A stretch of 50,233 nt of DNA from positions 1 through 50,233 of the IMG/VR virus record IMGVR_UViG_3300044720_000027. One strand, 5' to 3'. The position numbers and the translations under genes are program-made. The notes beneath the pieces were generated by a model. It had not been told where the DNA came from, did no database searches, and saw nothing but the letters and a program-made list of their open reading frames with translations. Every line of letters starts with the position of its first letter. The first letter of the stretch is position 1. Positions 29,801-36,898 of the stretch are shown here, piece after piece. Source of the stretch: a virus.

Positions 29801-31944
29801 TGTTCGAGTTGAATCTCGCGGTCGGCCGCGGTCTTGCCCTTGGCGCCACCGGTCTCGCGCTTGCTGGCGACGAGTTCATCGAAACCACGGCTGGAGATGC
29901 CCTGGAACGTGCTCGCCGTGGCATTGCTGAGCGCGTCCTGTGCGTCCTTCTCGGCCTTGAGTTGCGCCGCGGTCGCCTCACTTGCCGCCGCCTTCTCGTG
30001 CTCGGCTTTGATGAACGCGATGGTCTGGGTGACGCTGTCGGCGGTGGCCTTCGTGAAGTCGATGCCAAGGACCGACGCAGCTTTGAGAACCTCGTCGGAT
30101 GATGCCCCGGTGGCACGCTCCACAAGAGCGACCTGCGAGATGAAGCTGCGGTACTTGCCGCCGGTGTTGTCGAGCTCCTTCTGGAGCGTCTTGAGGCGAT
30201 CCGCCTCGGTCGTGCGCGACCCGCTCTCGAAGATACGGGAGGGGTCAGCGATTCGGTTGCGGACGCCCGCCTCGATGCGATTCAGCAGCCCACCGCCACC
30301 ACGCTCGTGCTTGTTCTCCTCCTCGACGCGTTGGCGCTGTAGAGCAATGGCTTCGTTGAGGTCGCGGATGTAGTGCGACAACCCGGTGTCGCTCGACAGG
30401 TCCTTATTCGCTCGGGCCTGGGCGATGATGCTCTGCGTCAGTTCGTCGTTCTTGCGCTTGGCGGCAGCGGCGTGCTGCTGAAGCTGGATGAACCCGAACA
30501 CGGCGGCAGGGATCGCCAGACCCGACAGCGCGCCGCCGAGAGCGGACAAACCAGCACCGAATCGGCTGGTCGAGGTGACCGCACCGGCGCTCTCCGCCTC
30601 GAACAGGGCGAGCTGCGTGGCGGTCCCCGCTGCCTCCGCTCCGAACAAGGTCAGTTGTTCGCCCGCGGCGGCCACGGTCGGGCCAACAGTGGAGAAGGCA
30701 GCCGCCACCGTCGACACCCGAGTAGCTACCGCCTCGAAGCCAAGGGCACCGAGCGAAAGAGCCATGTTCCCCAGACCTGCGACGGTCTGAGCGAGCGCCG
30801 GCAGCAGCGACGCGATGTACACCGCCGCCAGGGCCTTGACAATCACCGCGTTCTCCGCCAAGAACCCCGAGATCCCGCCGAGCGCCTGGGCGAGAACATT
30901 GAGCGCCCCGATGATCGGACCACCCGCCAGCTGAGCGAACGCCGACGCCACCGGACCGACCGCCTGGCCGATCGAGGAGATGATCGGTCCGAGGTTCTGG
31001 AACGTCTCCGCAAGTCCTTGGCCGAATGGGGTCAGCGCGACCTGCAGCTGCTGAAAGGCGTCGATGCCTTCACTCCCGAGGCGCCCGAGGAAGTCGAGCA
31101 GGTCAAGAATCGCGGGCTGCGCCTTCAAGCCCACGTCGGCCGCGAAATTCGACAACCCGCCCTGGATGGCGCGCAGCCGGTTCGCCAAACCGCCGCTCGT
31201 GCGTTCGAGGTCGCCGTGCGCGTCGGACAGCTGCTTGGTGATGAGCGACGCCCGCGCCATCACCTTTTGCTGCTCGTTCAGTTGCCCGGTGCCGTTCGAC
31301 AGCCCGAGAGAGAGCGCCTCCTGCTTGACCGCGTCCTCGGACAACAGCACGCCGAAGCGGCGCAGCGGCTCGGCCTCGCCGACCAGGCCCGAGCGGATCG
31401 ACTGCAGCGCCTCGTCGAAGCTGACGTTCTTGAACGAGGACAGGTCGGCGGCGAGCTTGACGAACTGCGTGCTCATCTGCGCCGCCGCCGGCGCGGTCAG
31501 CCCCGCCGCTTTGGTGATGCCGCCGAGCCCGTTCGCCGCTTCGAGGAACGTCACCTTGTTGGTGCCGAACGTCTTGCCCATCTGGTTCGCGGAGTTGACG
31601 ACGGCGGCAGCGGCCGGGCCGAACGTCGCCCCGGTGGCGGACAACTGCTCGTTGAGGTCGGAGCCGGCGATGGCGATGGAGCCGAGGCCGCGGGCGATCT
31701 TCTGCGCGCCCTGGATGAAGACCTGGCCGGCGAAGAACCCCGTCGCCGTCTCCGCCACGCGCTGCAGCGAGCCCGACATCAGCGCAGCGGACACCGACGA
31801 GCGCGAGAACCCGTGCGACGCCTGGTCGCCTGCGCGCTCGACGGTGCGGCCGAACTGGATCGTCTTGGCCGCGGACTGGTCGAGCGCCGCGTTGTAGCCG
31901 CGGTTGTTCGCGGTCAGCGAAACCGAATAGACCCTTTCAGGCAA
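26836..31944 (-). CDS. Tape measure protein with repeats and transglycosylase domain
   Basis: A 1702-residue protein, the longest in the window, that sets tail length. The N-terminus (residues 1-250) has phage-tail-length motifs (GSDLNEQLSATGATFGPAAA, RRFGVLLSEDAV). Hydrophobic helices lie at about 330-500. Residues about 707-1140 are tandem coiled-coil repeats of roughly 33-36 residues. Residues about 1535-1608 form a soluble lytic transglycosylase-like domain (YHESSWDPESLNSSSGAFGL) that would open peptidoglycan during DNA entry. The start is TTG 31944, behind GGAGG. Confidence 0.85.
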   Translation of the reverse strand: MPERVYSVSLTANNRGYNAALDQSAAKTIQFGRTVERAGDQASHGFSRSSVSAALMSGSLQRVAETATGFFAGQVFIQGAQKIARGLGSIAIAGSDLNEQLSATGATFGPAAAAVVNSANQMGKTFGTNKVTFLEAANGLGGITKAAGLTAPAAAQMSTQFVKLAADLSSFKNVSFDEALQSIRSGLVGEAEPLRRFGVLLSEDAVKQEALSLGLSNGTGQLNEQQKVMARASLITKQLSDAHGDLERTSGGLANRLRAIQGGLSNFAADVGLKAQPAILDLLDFLGRLGSEGIDAFQQLQVALTPFGQGLAETFQNLGPIISSIGQAVGPVASAFAQLAGGPIIGALNVLAQALGGISGFLAENAVIVKALAAVYIASLLPALAQTVAGLGNMALSLGALGFEAVATRVSTVAAAFSTVGPTVAAAGEQLTLFGAEAAGTATQLALFEAESAGAVTSTSRFGAGLSALGGALSGLAIPAAVFGFIQLQQHAAAAKRKNDELTQSIIAQARANKDLSSDTGLSHYIRDLNEAIALQRQRVEEENKHERGGGGLLNRIEAGVRNRIADPSRIFESGSRTTEADRLKTLQKELDNTGGKYRSFISQVALVERATGASSDEVLKAASVLGIDFTKATADSVTQTIAFIKAEHEKAAASEATAAQLKAEKDAQDALSNATASTFQGISSRGFDELVASKRETGGAKGKTAADREIQLEQARLGVKDATHSLADAEEKLSDARAALASGADISEKELKLEHARIGSERSALNLASAEKKLADLRAGPKATELTSGEISVTQAQLGSERAAKSVADAQKKLNEERAKDPSRAVADAEMSLAQAQLGTQRAAISVARAQEHLNQLRNADPTRPVVDAEIKLSQAMFGTERAAISVYRAQQRLEDLRRVSVTRVLAEAELKLSDAMIGTERAALRVADAQEQLFLAQDHGTPRDLTEANLNLREALNSQQQAAFSAEDAQNGLNDARNNNHALDIAEAELSLNEALLAQQQAALGLTDAQNGLNSARTANTALDLQEAELALQEAMLGQQSAAFGLTDAQAGLNTARQVDSAAGIQEAEFALREALLGQVSAQNELITSQERLNELRAGAKPEDIAAAELDVRDARAAQKDATNSLTTAEDELTRARSPQSEAIRAVEDAERALETAKLSVKQASNDLTNAETEEQGGHSKTSTSLAELGISYDEIVAKLRENIAHHQEFASNLQHIADEQFPEFAQKLGAMGEKGEAIAASLKDKGSADIRTMFELMLQDESFSTAEFARVMDAKFGESASYVATHMDEMSRNLAQTLGITVEQAKTLLADWLKGVQGAVDDFISKNVYKPGVDIATAGGQGTPTVGGGKIGNAAGNLYESHVAQMGAGDVIRVWNEPETQGEAYIPFANDWRRPRAQAIWTETGKRIGMFAGGGMNLPNDPDFSNYYWWLQQTGNQSVGKTKASIAEMSAAFLAAQESTRAAAAVPSAVTGGGSSDVPEDVSRNAPLASSGGRGTQGEFAGPAAMEAKVNPAFRQRGWGDGDQWGATRYIVYHESSWDPESLNSSSGAFGLFQFLDSTWAGTGIARSHDAAQQAEAGARYIKNRYTDPLGAESFWRKNHWYGAGGFHALPAHSYDNGGYLPTGYSLAHNGTGRPEPVGGGARTISVTVSPGAVQFSSEVGTVGDLDQFENRMQSIAENVSVVLADTLVDQIDQALGGS
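28520..29823 (-). repeat. Tandem coiled-coil repeats inside the tape measure gene
   Basis: About 11-12 degenerate repeats of roughly 33-36 codons. The unit has the form AEL.L.EA..G.Q.AA..V.DAQ..L...R, each probably one helix of a hairpin or coil. The DNA copies are diverged but clearly related. Number of repeats would change tail length. Confidence 0.7.
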
Positions 31945-31950
31945 CGGAGG

Positions 31951-32924
31951 TCACCCCTCCTCCTCCGCCTCGTCGTCCTCGGCCTGGCCCTCGAAGTCCG
32001 GCACGGGACGATCGACGAGCGGCGGGCCCTCGGAGTCGAAGAACCGCACGCCCGGATTCATCCCTGGTGTCTTCGATGCGGGGTCTTGGTTGACGCGGTG
32101 CATCTCCTCGCAGCCCGGACACCAGCGCAGGAACACCTCGACCACAGGAGGGTCGAGCGGGATGTTGCGCTCGTTGATCCAGTCCGACATGCGCGTGCCG
32201 CAGCGACCGCACGCCTCGGACTCCCAGCGCTTGTACGCCAGGGCCTTGGCCGTGTCGCTCGGTAGCCATTGCGGATGCCCCGGCTCGACAACGCGCCCGC
32301 GGAAGACGCTGTACGGGACGCCCAGCGGGACGCAGTAGGCGAGCTCTTCCCTTAGCTCCCGGTCCCACTCGAGCCGCGCCCGGCTTTTCCCAGGTCGACG
32401 ATCCGCGCCGTCTGGTTGACCTGCAGGGCAGTGAAGTACATCGAGTCGCGCTCGGCCATCGAGAACCGGTCACCGTGCCAGACCTCCTTCACGTCCTCCT
32501 CGGACAGGTCCGAGCACGCCGCGACCAGTGCCGGCGGGAAGGTGTCCGAGTTGTGGCGGGGCGGAGACGCCAGCGGGTTGCCGGCGTTGTCCTTGCGCCA
32601 CTTCGTGCGCTGCTCCTTCGTCGGCGGATGTTCCTCGATCAGCGCGTCGAGCTCGTCGCCCGGGAGCGCCCTGAAGGTGATGTCGAAGGTGTGGCCTTCA
32701 AGCTCGTCGCGGATCGCGTCGAGCTCGTCCTCGCACTCCCTCTCCTTCTCACGCAGCGTCGTGTCGGAGGGCCAGCGCTCGAGTTGCCGGCGTACCTCCA
32801 TCAACTTCGCTTCGCAGGCGGCGTACTGCTCGCCCGCCTCCTCGCCCTCCTCGTCGAGCGGAATCGACAAGATCTTGACGAGGGGGCGCTTGCGCTCCAG
32901 GGCGTCCCTGAACGACAGAGCCAT
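31951..32924 (-). CDS. Tail assembly chaperone, frameshifted long form (gpGT-like)
   Basis: Joined product of about 324 residues made by a -1 shift at 32385-32391. The first 180 codons are shared with the short form; reading then moves to the frame ending at 31951. The T-like part starts SRARLEWDRELREELAYCVP and has two zinc-like motifs, CGRCGTRM and CPGCEEMH. In phages of this type the long form binds the tape measure protein and recruits tail tube subunits. The position between the tail tube and tape measure genes is the classic one. There is no good independent start for the second frame. Confidence 0.75.
32352..32924 (-). CDS. Tail assembly chaperone, short form (gpG-like)
   Basis: A 190-residue product from ATG 32924 (TGATG with the tail tube stop). 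Acidic and helical (CEAKLMEVRRQLERWP, ECEDELDAIRDELEGH) with a DITFRALPGDELDALIEEHP segment, followed by the DSMYFTALQVNQTARIVDLG end. It stops 31 bases after the slippery site, as in G/GT systems. It would be made in excess over the long form. Confidence 0.75.
   Translation of the reverse strand: MALSFRDALERKRPLVKILSIPLDEEGEEAGEQYAACEAKLMEVRRQLERWPSDTTLREKERECEDELDAIRDELEGHTFDITFRALPGDELDALIEEHPPTKEQRTKWRKDNAGNPLASPPRHNSDTFPPALVAACSDLSEEDVKEVWHGDRFSMAERDSMYFTALQVNQTARIVDLGKAGRGSSGTGS
32385..32391 (-). promoter_or_regulatory. Programmed -1 frameshift site
   Basis: The heptamer GGGAAAA is in phase as G_GGA_AAA relative to the G-like gene, a canonical X_XXY_YYZ slippery sequence. After a -1 slip the frame is open for 144 more codons through coding-like sequence. 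This is a recoding site, not a promoter. Confidence 0.8.
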
Positions 32925-33400
32925 CAGGCGATGACTGCGCCGTCTTCAACCGGCGTGGCCGTCGGCGTGAACCCGACCCGGTAGGTCGCCGGGTTGGCGT
33001 CGAGGGTGATGTCGCGGGGCTTGCCGGTCGTGATGATCGGCCACACGTCGCACTTGTCGGCCGCGGCTGGGGCCGAGCCGGCGATGCCGCCCGGGAAGAT
33101 CACGATGTAGCCCGTGGTCCCCTTGGTGAGCGTGGTGCGCAGCGCGTTGGTGGTCTTGTCCTCGTTGAAGGTCAACACCGACGCGGCCGAGGTGTCAGGC
33201 CCGGGAATGGTGGTCGTGAACGACTCGGCCATGTTCGGCGTGTCGATCGGCTGGTTCTCGTACGTGAACCCCTGCACGGCGGCGACCTTGGGGGTCAGGT
33301 CCGTGCCGGCGGCCATCTCCGCGACGGTCGGCGTCGCCTTGATGGCGATGGTCGGCGCGTAATAGATCTTGGTAATCCCACGGCGGAAGAAAAGGCTCAT
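32924..33400 (-). CDS. Major tail (tube) protein
   Basis: A 158-residue beta-rich protein: IYYAPTIAIKATPTVAEMAA, FTYENQPIDTPNMAESFTTT, RDITLDANPATYRVGFTPTA. Size, composition and position immediately before the chaperone pair identify the tube subunit. It polymerises around the tape measure protein. The stop overlaps the chaperone start. Confidence 0.75.
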   Translation of the reverse strand: MSLFFRRGITKIYYAPTIAIKATPTVAEMAAGTDLTPKVAAVQGFTYENQPIDTPNMAESFTTTIPGPDTSAASVLTFNEDKTTNALRTTLTKGTTGYIVIFPGGIAGSAPAAADKCDVWPIITTGKPRDITLDANPATYRVGFTPTATPVEDGAVIA

Positions 33401-33403
33401 GAC

Positions 33404-33646
33404 TCAGGCCCCCTCTCCGCTCGATGCGGCCGCACTCGCAGTCCGCCTGCTGCCGCCTTCGCTGGGGGCGCCCTTGCGCCAGCCCTTTTCCTTCCACGTC
33501 TGGCCGTCGCCGGTGTCCTCGTCGAGAACGCCCTTGGGAATGACGTGCACCGCATCGTCGAGGCCCGGGTGGTGGATCAGTTCCCACTCGACATCTGCGT
33601 TGCGACCACGCGCAGCGTCAAGCAGTGCTTCGAATTTGTCGGCCAC
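33404..33646 (-). CDS. Small acidic protein before the tail tube gene
   Basis: An 80-residue product from GTG 33646 after GAGGAGG. MADKFEALLDAARGRNADVE with a Trp-containing middle and a Ser/Ala-rich end. Small proteins of this sort lie beside tail tube genes in several actinophages; function unknown. A 75-base gap upstream holds an ATCCACCCA box at 33709-33717, but at 62 bases from the start, unlike the others. Confidence 0.55.
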   Translation of the reverse strand: MADKFEALLDAARGRNADVEWELIHHPGLDDAVHVIPKGVLDEDTGDGQTWKEKGWRKGAPSEGGSRRTASAAASSGEGA

Positions 33647-33721
33647 GGGGCCTCCTCAGACTCTCGCTCTTTGGGGAAAGCCGGAGCGTGGAGGCGAAAC
33701 GAAAAGTGTGGGTGGATGGAT

Positions 33722-34171
33722 TTACGCGGGAGACACGGCAATGACGAACCGCTCGGGCACCGACACGACCGGATTGCCGTCGGTACCGCCGGTTTCGCGG
33801 TCCATGCCACCGTCGCCGCCGTACGCCTCGCGGTCGAAGATCACCACGCCTGTCGGGTTCGAGATGTTGTACGCGTAGGCGCCCGCGGCGGTACGTCCGA
33901 GCATCACGTTGCGCACACGGTCGGCCATCTGCTGCGCCTGGTCCTCGCGCATCCCGACGCTGGTCACCTGATACACGAGTCCGATCAACTGGTCCGGGTA
34001 GGCCATCGAGCCACGGCGCCACGCGATGTGGAGCGGGTACAGGACGGCATAGGGCAACAGTGGGGCGTCTGGGGCGCGCATGAGTTCGACCTGTCGCGAC
34101 GTTCCTGCGGCGAGCGCAGCTTTGACCACCACGTCGACCGGGGCGCGATCGAGGACCTGGTAGACGGTCAT
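33722..34171 (-). CDS. Tail terminator-like protein
   Basis: A 149-residue product from ATG 34171 (ATGA). The start MTVYQVLDRAPVDVVVKAAL, the central YPDQLIGLVYQVTSVG and REDQAQQMADRVRNVMLG fit the small alpha/beta fold of tail terminator proteins. It is encoded between the gp10-like protein and the tail tube, the usual place for the protein that caps the tube and joins it to the head. Confidence 0.65.
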   Translation of the reverse strand: MTVYQVLDRAPVDVVVKAALAAGTSRQVELMRAPDAPLLPYAVLYPLHIAWRRGSMAYPDQLIGLVYQVTSVGMREDQAQQMADRVRNVMLGRTAAGAYAYNISNPTGVVIFDREAYGGDGGMDRETGGTDGNPVVSVPERFVIAVSPA

Positions 34172-34554
34172 TCGCTCAGCGCCGCCACGAGCGCCTCGGC
34201 GTAGAGCGGGCCGACCTCGTCGAGCGCCGGGCCGTAGTGAGGTCTTGGAGGGTCCGCGTAGTGCCTTCCGAGGCTGTCCTGTCCGGCGAACCCGAGCTCG
34301 AGCCTGCGAGCCTGAGGGGCGTTCGAGAACACCGTCGCCATGCTGGGGCCGATGTCGAGCCCGATCGAGCGCCGGTAGTTGCCAGTAACCGCGCGCGGTC
34401 CGGGGCGACCGGACGCGTTCGCCATCACCCGCGTTTGCAAGATCTGGCCGTAGTGGCGAGTCACGGCGTTGATCCGCTCGGTCGCGTGCGCCTTGCGCAG
34501 CAGTTGCGACACGGCCAGCACCTTGATCTCCGACGCGTCGATCGACAGGTTCAC
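34168..34554 (-). CDS. Neck protein, HK97 gp10-like
   Basis: A 128-residue product from GTG 34554 (GTGA). RINAVTRHYGQILQTRVMAN and VTGNYRRSIGLDIGP with FSNAPQARRLELGF are typical of HK97 gp10-like minor head-tail joining proteins. Followed by the tail terminator gene as expected. Confidence 0.7.
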   Translation of the reverse strand: MNLSIDASEIKVLAVSQLLRKAHATERINAVTRHYGQILQTRVMANASGRPGPRAVTGNYRRSIGLDIGPSMATVFSNAPQARRLELGFAGQDSLGRHYADPPRPHYGPALDEVGPLYAEALVAALSE

Positions 34555-34979
34555 AGCGGCACGACCGTGATGTCCTCGCAGATGAACTTGCGCCACACCA
34601 ACAGGCTCGTCTTGACGATCTCACGCACGACGAACACCGCCCCCACGAGTTGCGGGTCGAACACACTGCTAGTGATCTCGATGAGGTCGCCCACGACGAC
34701 CACGGGCGCTGAGTACGGCACCTTCACGCTGTATCGGTTGGCTTGGAGGTACTGCCCGCCGCGCTCGGCCTCGCTGCGCTGGACAGCCCCGACAAGGCAG
34801 GGGCCGGCATAGACCGGAGCTTCGTCGCTCGCGGGCGGGGACAACTGCAGGGTGACTGGGTCCAGCACGTCGTCATAGACGTTCTCGGAGTCGCGGCTGA
34901 TCGTGCACTGGTCCGACTTGCCCGGCTGGAAGAACTGCTTGTCGACGGCCCGGCGCGCGGGGCGGAGGTCAATCGCCAC
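34551..34979 (-). CDS. Head-tail adaptor/stopper, DUF6093-like
   Basis: A 142-residue product from GTG 34979. The sequence SDQCTISRDSENVYDDVLDP, VYAGPCLVGAV, YSVKVPYSAPVVVVGDLIEI and a final barrel-like stretch match the head closure type annotated DUF6093 in actinophages. It overlaps the upstream gene by 11 bases. Confidence 0.7.
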   Translation of the reverse strand: MAIDLRPARRAVDKQFFQPGKSDQCTISRDSENVYDDVLDPVTLQLSPPASDEAPVYAGPCLVGAVQRSEAERGGQYLQANRYSVKVPYSAPVVVVGDLIEITSSVFDPQLVGAVFVVREIVKTSLLVWRKFICEDITVVPL

Positions 34980-35322
34980 CGACCATCTCCTTGAGCGCGG
35001 AGATGAAGCCCTGGCCCGGCGACGCTGCCGGGTCCCACGACATCTTCTCCATGGCGACGCGGTTGAGTTCCTCGGGGTCGAGGTTCGACAGGAACTCCAC
35101 GACCGCCTGACGTTGGTCGAGCCCGTCCTCGACGACGCGCACGATGCCCTCGGCCTCGATGCCGCCCTCGGCCATCTCGTACAGGGTCAGCATCGGTGGC
35201 TCACCGACCTGAGCGTTGAACGTGAACCCGCGGACCTGCTGGGAGACGTCCTGGCCGGCGACGACGATGCGGCCGGTGCCGTTGGCTGCAACGTCCATCT
35301 GAATGCGCACTAGTCCGGCCAT
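34969..35322 (-). CDS. Conserved neck-region protein
   Basis: A 117-residue product from ATG 35322. A beta half (GLVRIQMDVAANGTGRIVVA, VRGFTFNAQVGEPPMLTLYE) is followed by helices (RQAVVEFLSNLDPEELNRVA). It occurs between MuF-like and adaptor genes; exact role unknown. A 38-base gap upstream has two ATCCACCGC boxes. Confidence 0.55.
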   Translation of the reverse strand: MAGLVRIQMDVAANGTGRIVVAGQDVSQQVRGFTFNAQVGEPPMLTLYEMAEGGIEAEGIVRVVEDGLDQRQAVVEFLSNLDPEELNRVAMEKMSWDPAASPGQGFISALKEMVGGD

Positions 35323-35352
35323 GCGGCGATCCTTTGCGGTGGATGTGGGGCG

Positions 35353-35361
35353 GCGGTGGAT
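35353..35361 (-). promoter_or_regulatory. RTCCACC box (first of two)
   Basis: ATCCACCGC with 30 bases to ATG 35322. A second identical copy lies at 35336-35344. The first copy begins within the stop codon of the previous gene. Spacing equals that of the other boxes. Confidence 0.45.
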
Positions 35362-36242
35362 TACCGCGCAGCAGCCCTACGGCGGATTGTGGCCGCTCTG
35401 CGCCGCTCGAACTCGCCCTGGTCGGCACGCTGAGATTCGGTCGTCGACGGCGACGCCTCGCCCGCCTGGTCCTCGGATGTGATGTCGGGGCGAGGCCCCC
35501 AACTGCGGCGACAGCGAGGGTGGCTCACGGGGAACTCGGCGGCACGCTGCACGGACACGATGAGGCCGTTCGCCTTCGGGCTGCCTTCGTGGGAACGGAG
35601 CCCGCAGCCAGTGCCGTCAAAACACTCCATGAACTCCACGCCGTTGGTAGCGGAATGGTTGATTGTCCCCGCCGAGAAGACAATCGCCGAACGCGTGCGG
35701 ATGACAACATCGGCGTACTCCCCGAGCCCGTGCCGCGAGCCGTCCTTGTAGGTGACCGCCCACACACCCTTCGACTCCAACGTATTCTTCAGCGCGGCGG
35801 TGGCCTCCTTTGCCGAGCGCCCACCGACCACCTGCGAGATGACCTTCGTGCGGGACAGCTCGCGCACCAGTTGCTTCGTGCGGATGTTGACGTGTGAGGT
35901 CGCGGCGAGCAGGTCGTCGAAGGTTTCCTGTGCCAGTTGGCTCACGGCGTCACGGTGCGGCGTCGTCCACGCGAACGTCGCCCCGAGTGCGTCGGCGGCC
36001 TGGCCGGCACCGAGGCTGTACACCTGCGGGAACGTGCGCTCCAGCCAGTCGCGGGCCTGCGCGTCGACCGCGCCCATGAGTTCAGCGATGCTCGCCTCAA
36101 GCTCGCGAAGCCGCGCTGCCCGACGCCACTTCGCCGGGTCGCTTGCGATGGTGGCGAGTTCAGCCTCGATCTGGTCCCAAGCGACGCGGTATGTGTCGGC
36201 CAGTTGCGCCGCCAGTGCCTCGATCTCAGGAGGCTGTGCCAC
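35361..36242 (-). CDS. Head morphogenesis protein (MuF/minor capsid type)
   Basis: A 293-residue product from GTG 36242. Long N-terminal helices (to about residue 150), then SRTKVISQVVGGRSAKEATA, VWAVTYKDGSRHGLGEYADV, VEFMECFDGTGCG and PVSHPRCRRSWGPRPD. The last motif is the Cys/His end common to MuF-like proteins and phage minor capsid proteins, which enter the head with DNA or bind the portal. It lies after the connector gene instead of next to the portal. Confidence 0.75.
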   Translation of the reverse strand: MAQPPEIEALAAQLADTYRVAWDQIEAELATIASDPAKWRRAARLRELEASIAELMGAVDAQARDWLERTFPQVYSLGAGQAADALGATFAWTTPHRDAVSQLAQETFDDLLAATSHVNIRTKQLVRELSRTKVISQVVGGRSAKEATAALKNTLESKGVWAVTYKDGSRHGLGEYADVVIRTRSAIVFSAGTINHSATNGVEFMECFDGTGCGLRSHEGSPKANGLIVSVQRAAEFPVSHPRCRRSWGPRPDITSEDQAGEASPSTTESQRADQGEFERRRAATIRRRAAAR

Positions 36243-36898
36243 TACCGCGCCGGGTCGCTGCGAACGAGATCGACGACGCCGACGGTGAACCCGGTCTCCA
36301 CGCCGTCAGACGCGGCGAGGGCCTCGACCTGCGCGATCAGCTTCTCCATCGAGCGGATGTTCTCGCCCGTCGACTGGCTGTACTCGCCCGCGATCGAGAA
36401 CGAGGCGGGTTGGCTGAGCAGGTCGGCATAGCGGGTGCGCAGGACTTCGAGCGCGACGCCCGCGGCCGAACCGATGCGTTCGAGCATGACGGCGAGCTGT
36501 GAATCCGAGGGCGGCGTATCGGTGCCGACGTAGCCACGGATGAGGCGCTGGTCCGCCGTCGACAGCACGCCCATCCCCGCCACGTCGGGGACGATCTCGA
36601 TGGTGATGACGCCGTCGTTGGGAACCGTCAGCTTGCGGCCGTCGGCGAAGGTGATGACCCACGCGGCGAAGAAGTCGCCGGGTTCGTCGGTTTGGCCGGC
36701 TGCCCACGCGTACTTCACCGTGCCCGCCGCGGCGCTGACGATCGCCGCGGCTACGTCGAGGGTCACGTCGGTGTCGCCGTAGGCGCGGGTGACCAGGCGC
36801 ACGGTGGCGCCGCTCAGGTTGATCGCTCCGTTCGCATCGGCGAGCGTCGCGGTGAGCTCGGGGAGCCGGTTGCCCTTGGTGATCGTGAAGTCGCTCAT
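36242..36898 (-). CDS. Connector fused to a BppU-like beta domain
   Basis: A 218-residue product from ATG 36898 (ATGA). Residues 1-105 (TITKGNRLPELTATLADANG ... KYAWAAGQTDEPGDFFAAWV) resemble the N-terminal beta domain of baseplate upper proteins. Residues from about 120 (LSTADQRLIRGYVGTDTPPS and LAVMLERIGSAAGVALEVLR) resemble the helical gp6-like head-tail connector. If correct, the connector ring carries an outward beta domain. Position right before neck genes agrees. Confidence 0.6.
   Translation of the reverse strand: MSDFTITKGNRLPELTATLADANGAINLSGATVRLVTRAYGDTDVTLDVAAAIVSAAAGTVKYAWAAGQTDEPGDFFAAWVITFADGRKLTVPNDGVITIEIVPDVAGMGVLSTADQRLIRGYVGTDTPPSDSQLAVMLERIGSAAGVALEVLRTRYADLLSQPASFSIAGEYSQSTGENIRSMEKLIAQVEALAASDGVETGFTVGVVDLVRSDPAR

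Noticed and set aside
33709-33717. ATCCACCCA box in the gap before the 80-residue gene
   Set aside because: It is 62 bases from the start at 33646, there is no in-frame start at 30-33 bases, and the gene has its own GAGGAGG sequence, so it is not counted with the others.
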